From positions 1-5,906 of the forward strand of contig USNZ01000087.1 of the NCBI GenBank assembly GCA_900556255.1: DNA of 5,906 nucleotides. The letters run 5' to 3'. Shown piece by piece: positions 5,632 through 5,906 of the stretch. Position 1 is the stretch's first letter; the number at the start of each line of letters is the position of its first letter. Origin of the DNA: an uncultured Oscillospiraceae bacterium (lineage in GTDB: Bacteria; Bacillota; Clostridia; Oscillospirales; Ruminococcaceae). Below the pieces are notes generated by a model. The model searched no databases. It was not told the origin of the DNA and saw nothing but the letters and a program-made list of their open reading frames with translations. The position numbers were made by a program, and so were the translations under genes.

Positions 5632-5809
5632 TACTTGCAATGTGTGTTTTTATCAGGCCCGGCCGCGCCTCTTCAGGCGGGCTTTCGCGCCCAATTCAAC
5701 GGCAAACGAGCCACGTGCTCCCGAAAATACATAAATCGCAAATTCGCCAAGGGACAGACCGATCTGCGCAGAAGGTGCAGATCAGCCCTTGCAGTATATG
5801 GAGGGTTAT
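5632..5809 (+). promoter_or_regulatory. Long structured 5' leader of the rightward gene
   Basis: About 178 nt between the predicted start and the ATG with no convincing coding frame. It holds two hairpins: a GC-rich one at 5662-5682 (GCC-g-CGCCT, loop CTTC, AGGCG-GGC) and a two-part one at 5748-5791. It matches no riboswitch class recognised here. Length and structure beside the ribosome binding site suggest post-initiation or translational control, which is inference. Confidence 0.45.
5748..5791 (+). promoter_or_regulatory. Leader hairpin just upstream of the ribosome binding site
   Basis: Outer stem CAAGGG (5748-5753) with CCCTTG (5786-5791) and inner stem GATCTGC (5761-5767) with GCAGATC (5777-5783), joined by an asymmetric internal loop. 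It ends 8 nt before GGAGGG (5800-5805), so its folding could affect ribosome access. No T run follows, so it is not a simple terminator. Confidence 0.45.
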
Positions 5810-5906
5810 ATGGAAGAACTTAAGCCGAAACGCCGCAACAGTGCTCCGCGTCAGAATAACGCCGAGACCGCACCCCGCCGCCGTGCCGCGCATCCCCGCG
5901 CCGCCG
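5810..5906 (+). CDS. N-terminal fragment of an unidentified protein with an Arg/Ala/Pro-rich disordered start
   Basis: Begins at ATG 5810 with GGAGGG 4 nt upstream; 32 codons are visible before the window ends. The sequence (MEELKPKRRNSAPRQNN, then ETAPRRRAAHPRAA) is strongly basic and low in complexity, with no domain yet. An in-frame ATG at 5798 is possible but would place the ribosome binding site inside the gene. Basic disordered N-termini occur on several Firmicute and Actinobacterial nucleic-acid-binding proteins, among them transcription termination factor Rho, but the fragment cannot distinguish these. The exact-consensus promoter implies an abundant product. That a gene starts here is fairly sure; its identity is unknown. 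Confidence 0.65.
   Translation, partial: MEELKPKRRNSAPRQNNAETAPRRRAAHPRAA

Noticed and set aside
5512..5640. Upstream starts of RNase HI at 5640 or 5514
   Set aside because: The 5640 start would place the operon's own promoter inside the gene. The 5514 ATG is only 4 nt from GGAG, while 5511 is 7 nt away and gives the family-typical N-terminus.
5662..5682. Leader hairpin as an intrinsic terminator or attenuator
   Set aside because: It is followed by CTTTCGCGCC rather than a T run, so it does not meet the usual pattern; recorded only as leader structure.
5798..5800. In-frame ATG at 5798 as the start of the rightward gene
   Set aside because: No ribosome binding site at suitable distance upstream, whereas GGAGGG at 5800-5805 serves the ATG at 5810.

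Overview
The window is a compact, GC-rich bacterial chromosome segment with strong GC bias at third codon positions, AGGAG-type ribosome binding sites and sigma-A/sigma-70-type promoters. The gene content (a GPH-family sugar symporter plus a family 2 glycoside hydrolase beside an AraC-type regulator, then a housekeeping RNase HI) suggests a gut Firmicute of the Faecalibacterium/Gemmiger/Subdoligranulum kind (Oscillospiraceae). That assignment is an inference from protein style, not from a marker gene. No mobile element, CRISPR array, tRNA or rRNA was seen.

Region 1 (1-3351) is a sugar-use locus. On the minus strand a GPH cation:glycoside symporter (1699-3099) is followed by a GH2 glycosidase (1-1702, C-terminus beyond the window). 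The two overlap by ATGA, so they are almost certainly co-transcribed and translationally coupled. Divergently, on the plus strand, lies an AraC-family regulator (3352-4413). The shared 252-bp intergenic region holds a good plus-strand promoter, a weaker minus-strand promoter, a pair of 12-bp direct repeats and several TGATACA-type motifs. The natural reading is that the regulator senses a glycoside or sugar and controls uptake and then cytoplasmic hydrolysis. The substrate cannot be read from the part present.

Region 2 (4414-4640) separates convergent genes and is dense in palindromes: four hairpins, one of them a strong bidirectional terminator with 16-bp perfect arms.

Region 3 (4641-5511) is a small minus-strand operon of rnhA (RNase HI, all catalytic residues present) and a 131-residue protein. 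This second protein aligns by eye with the tRNA 2-thiouridylase MnmA, but its PP-loop is ruined and its cysteine-bearing segments are missing. It is the most unusual object in the window.

Region 4 (5512-5906) has two near-consensus promoters set back to back (rnhA leftward, a new gene rightward). A roughly 178-nt structured leader then runs to the start of an Arg-rich, apparently disordered N-terminus of a gene that continues outside the window.
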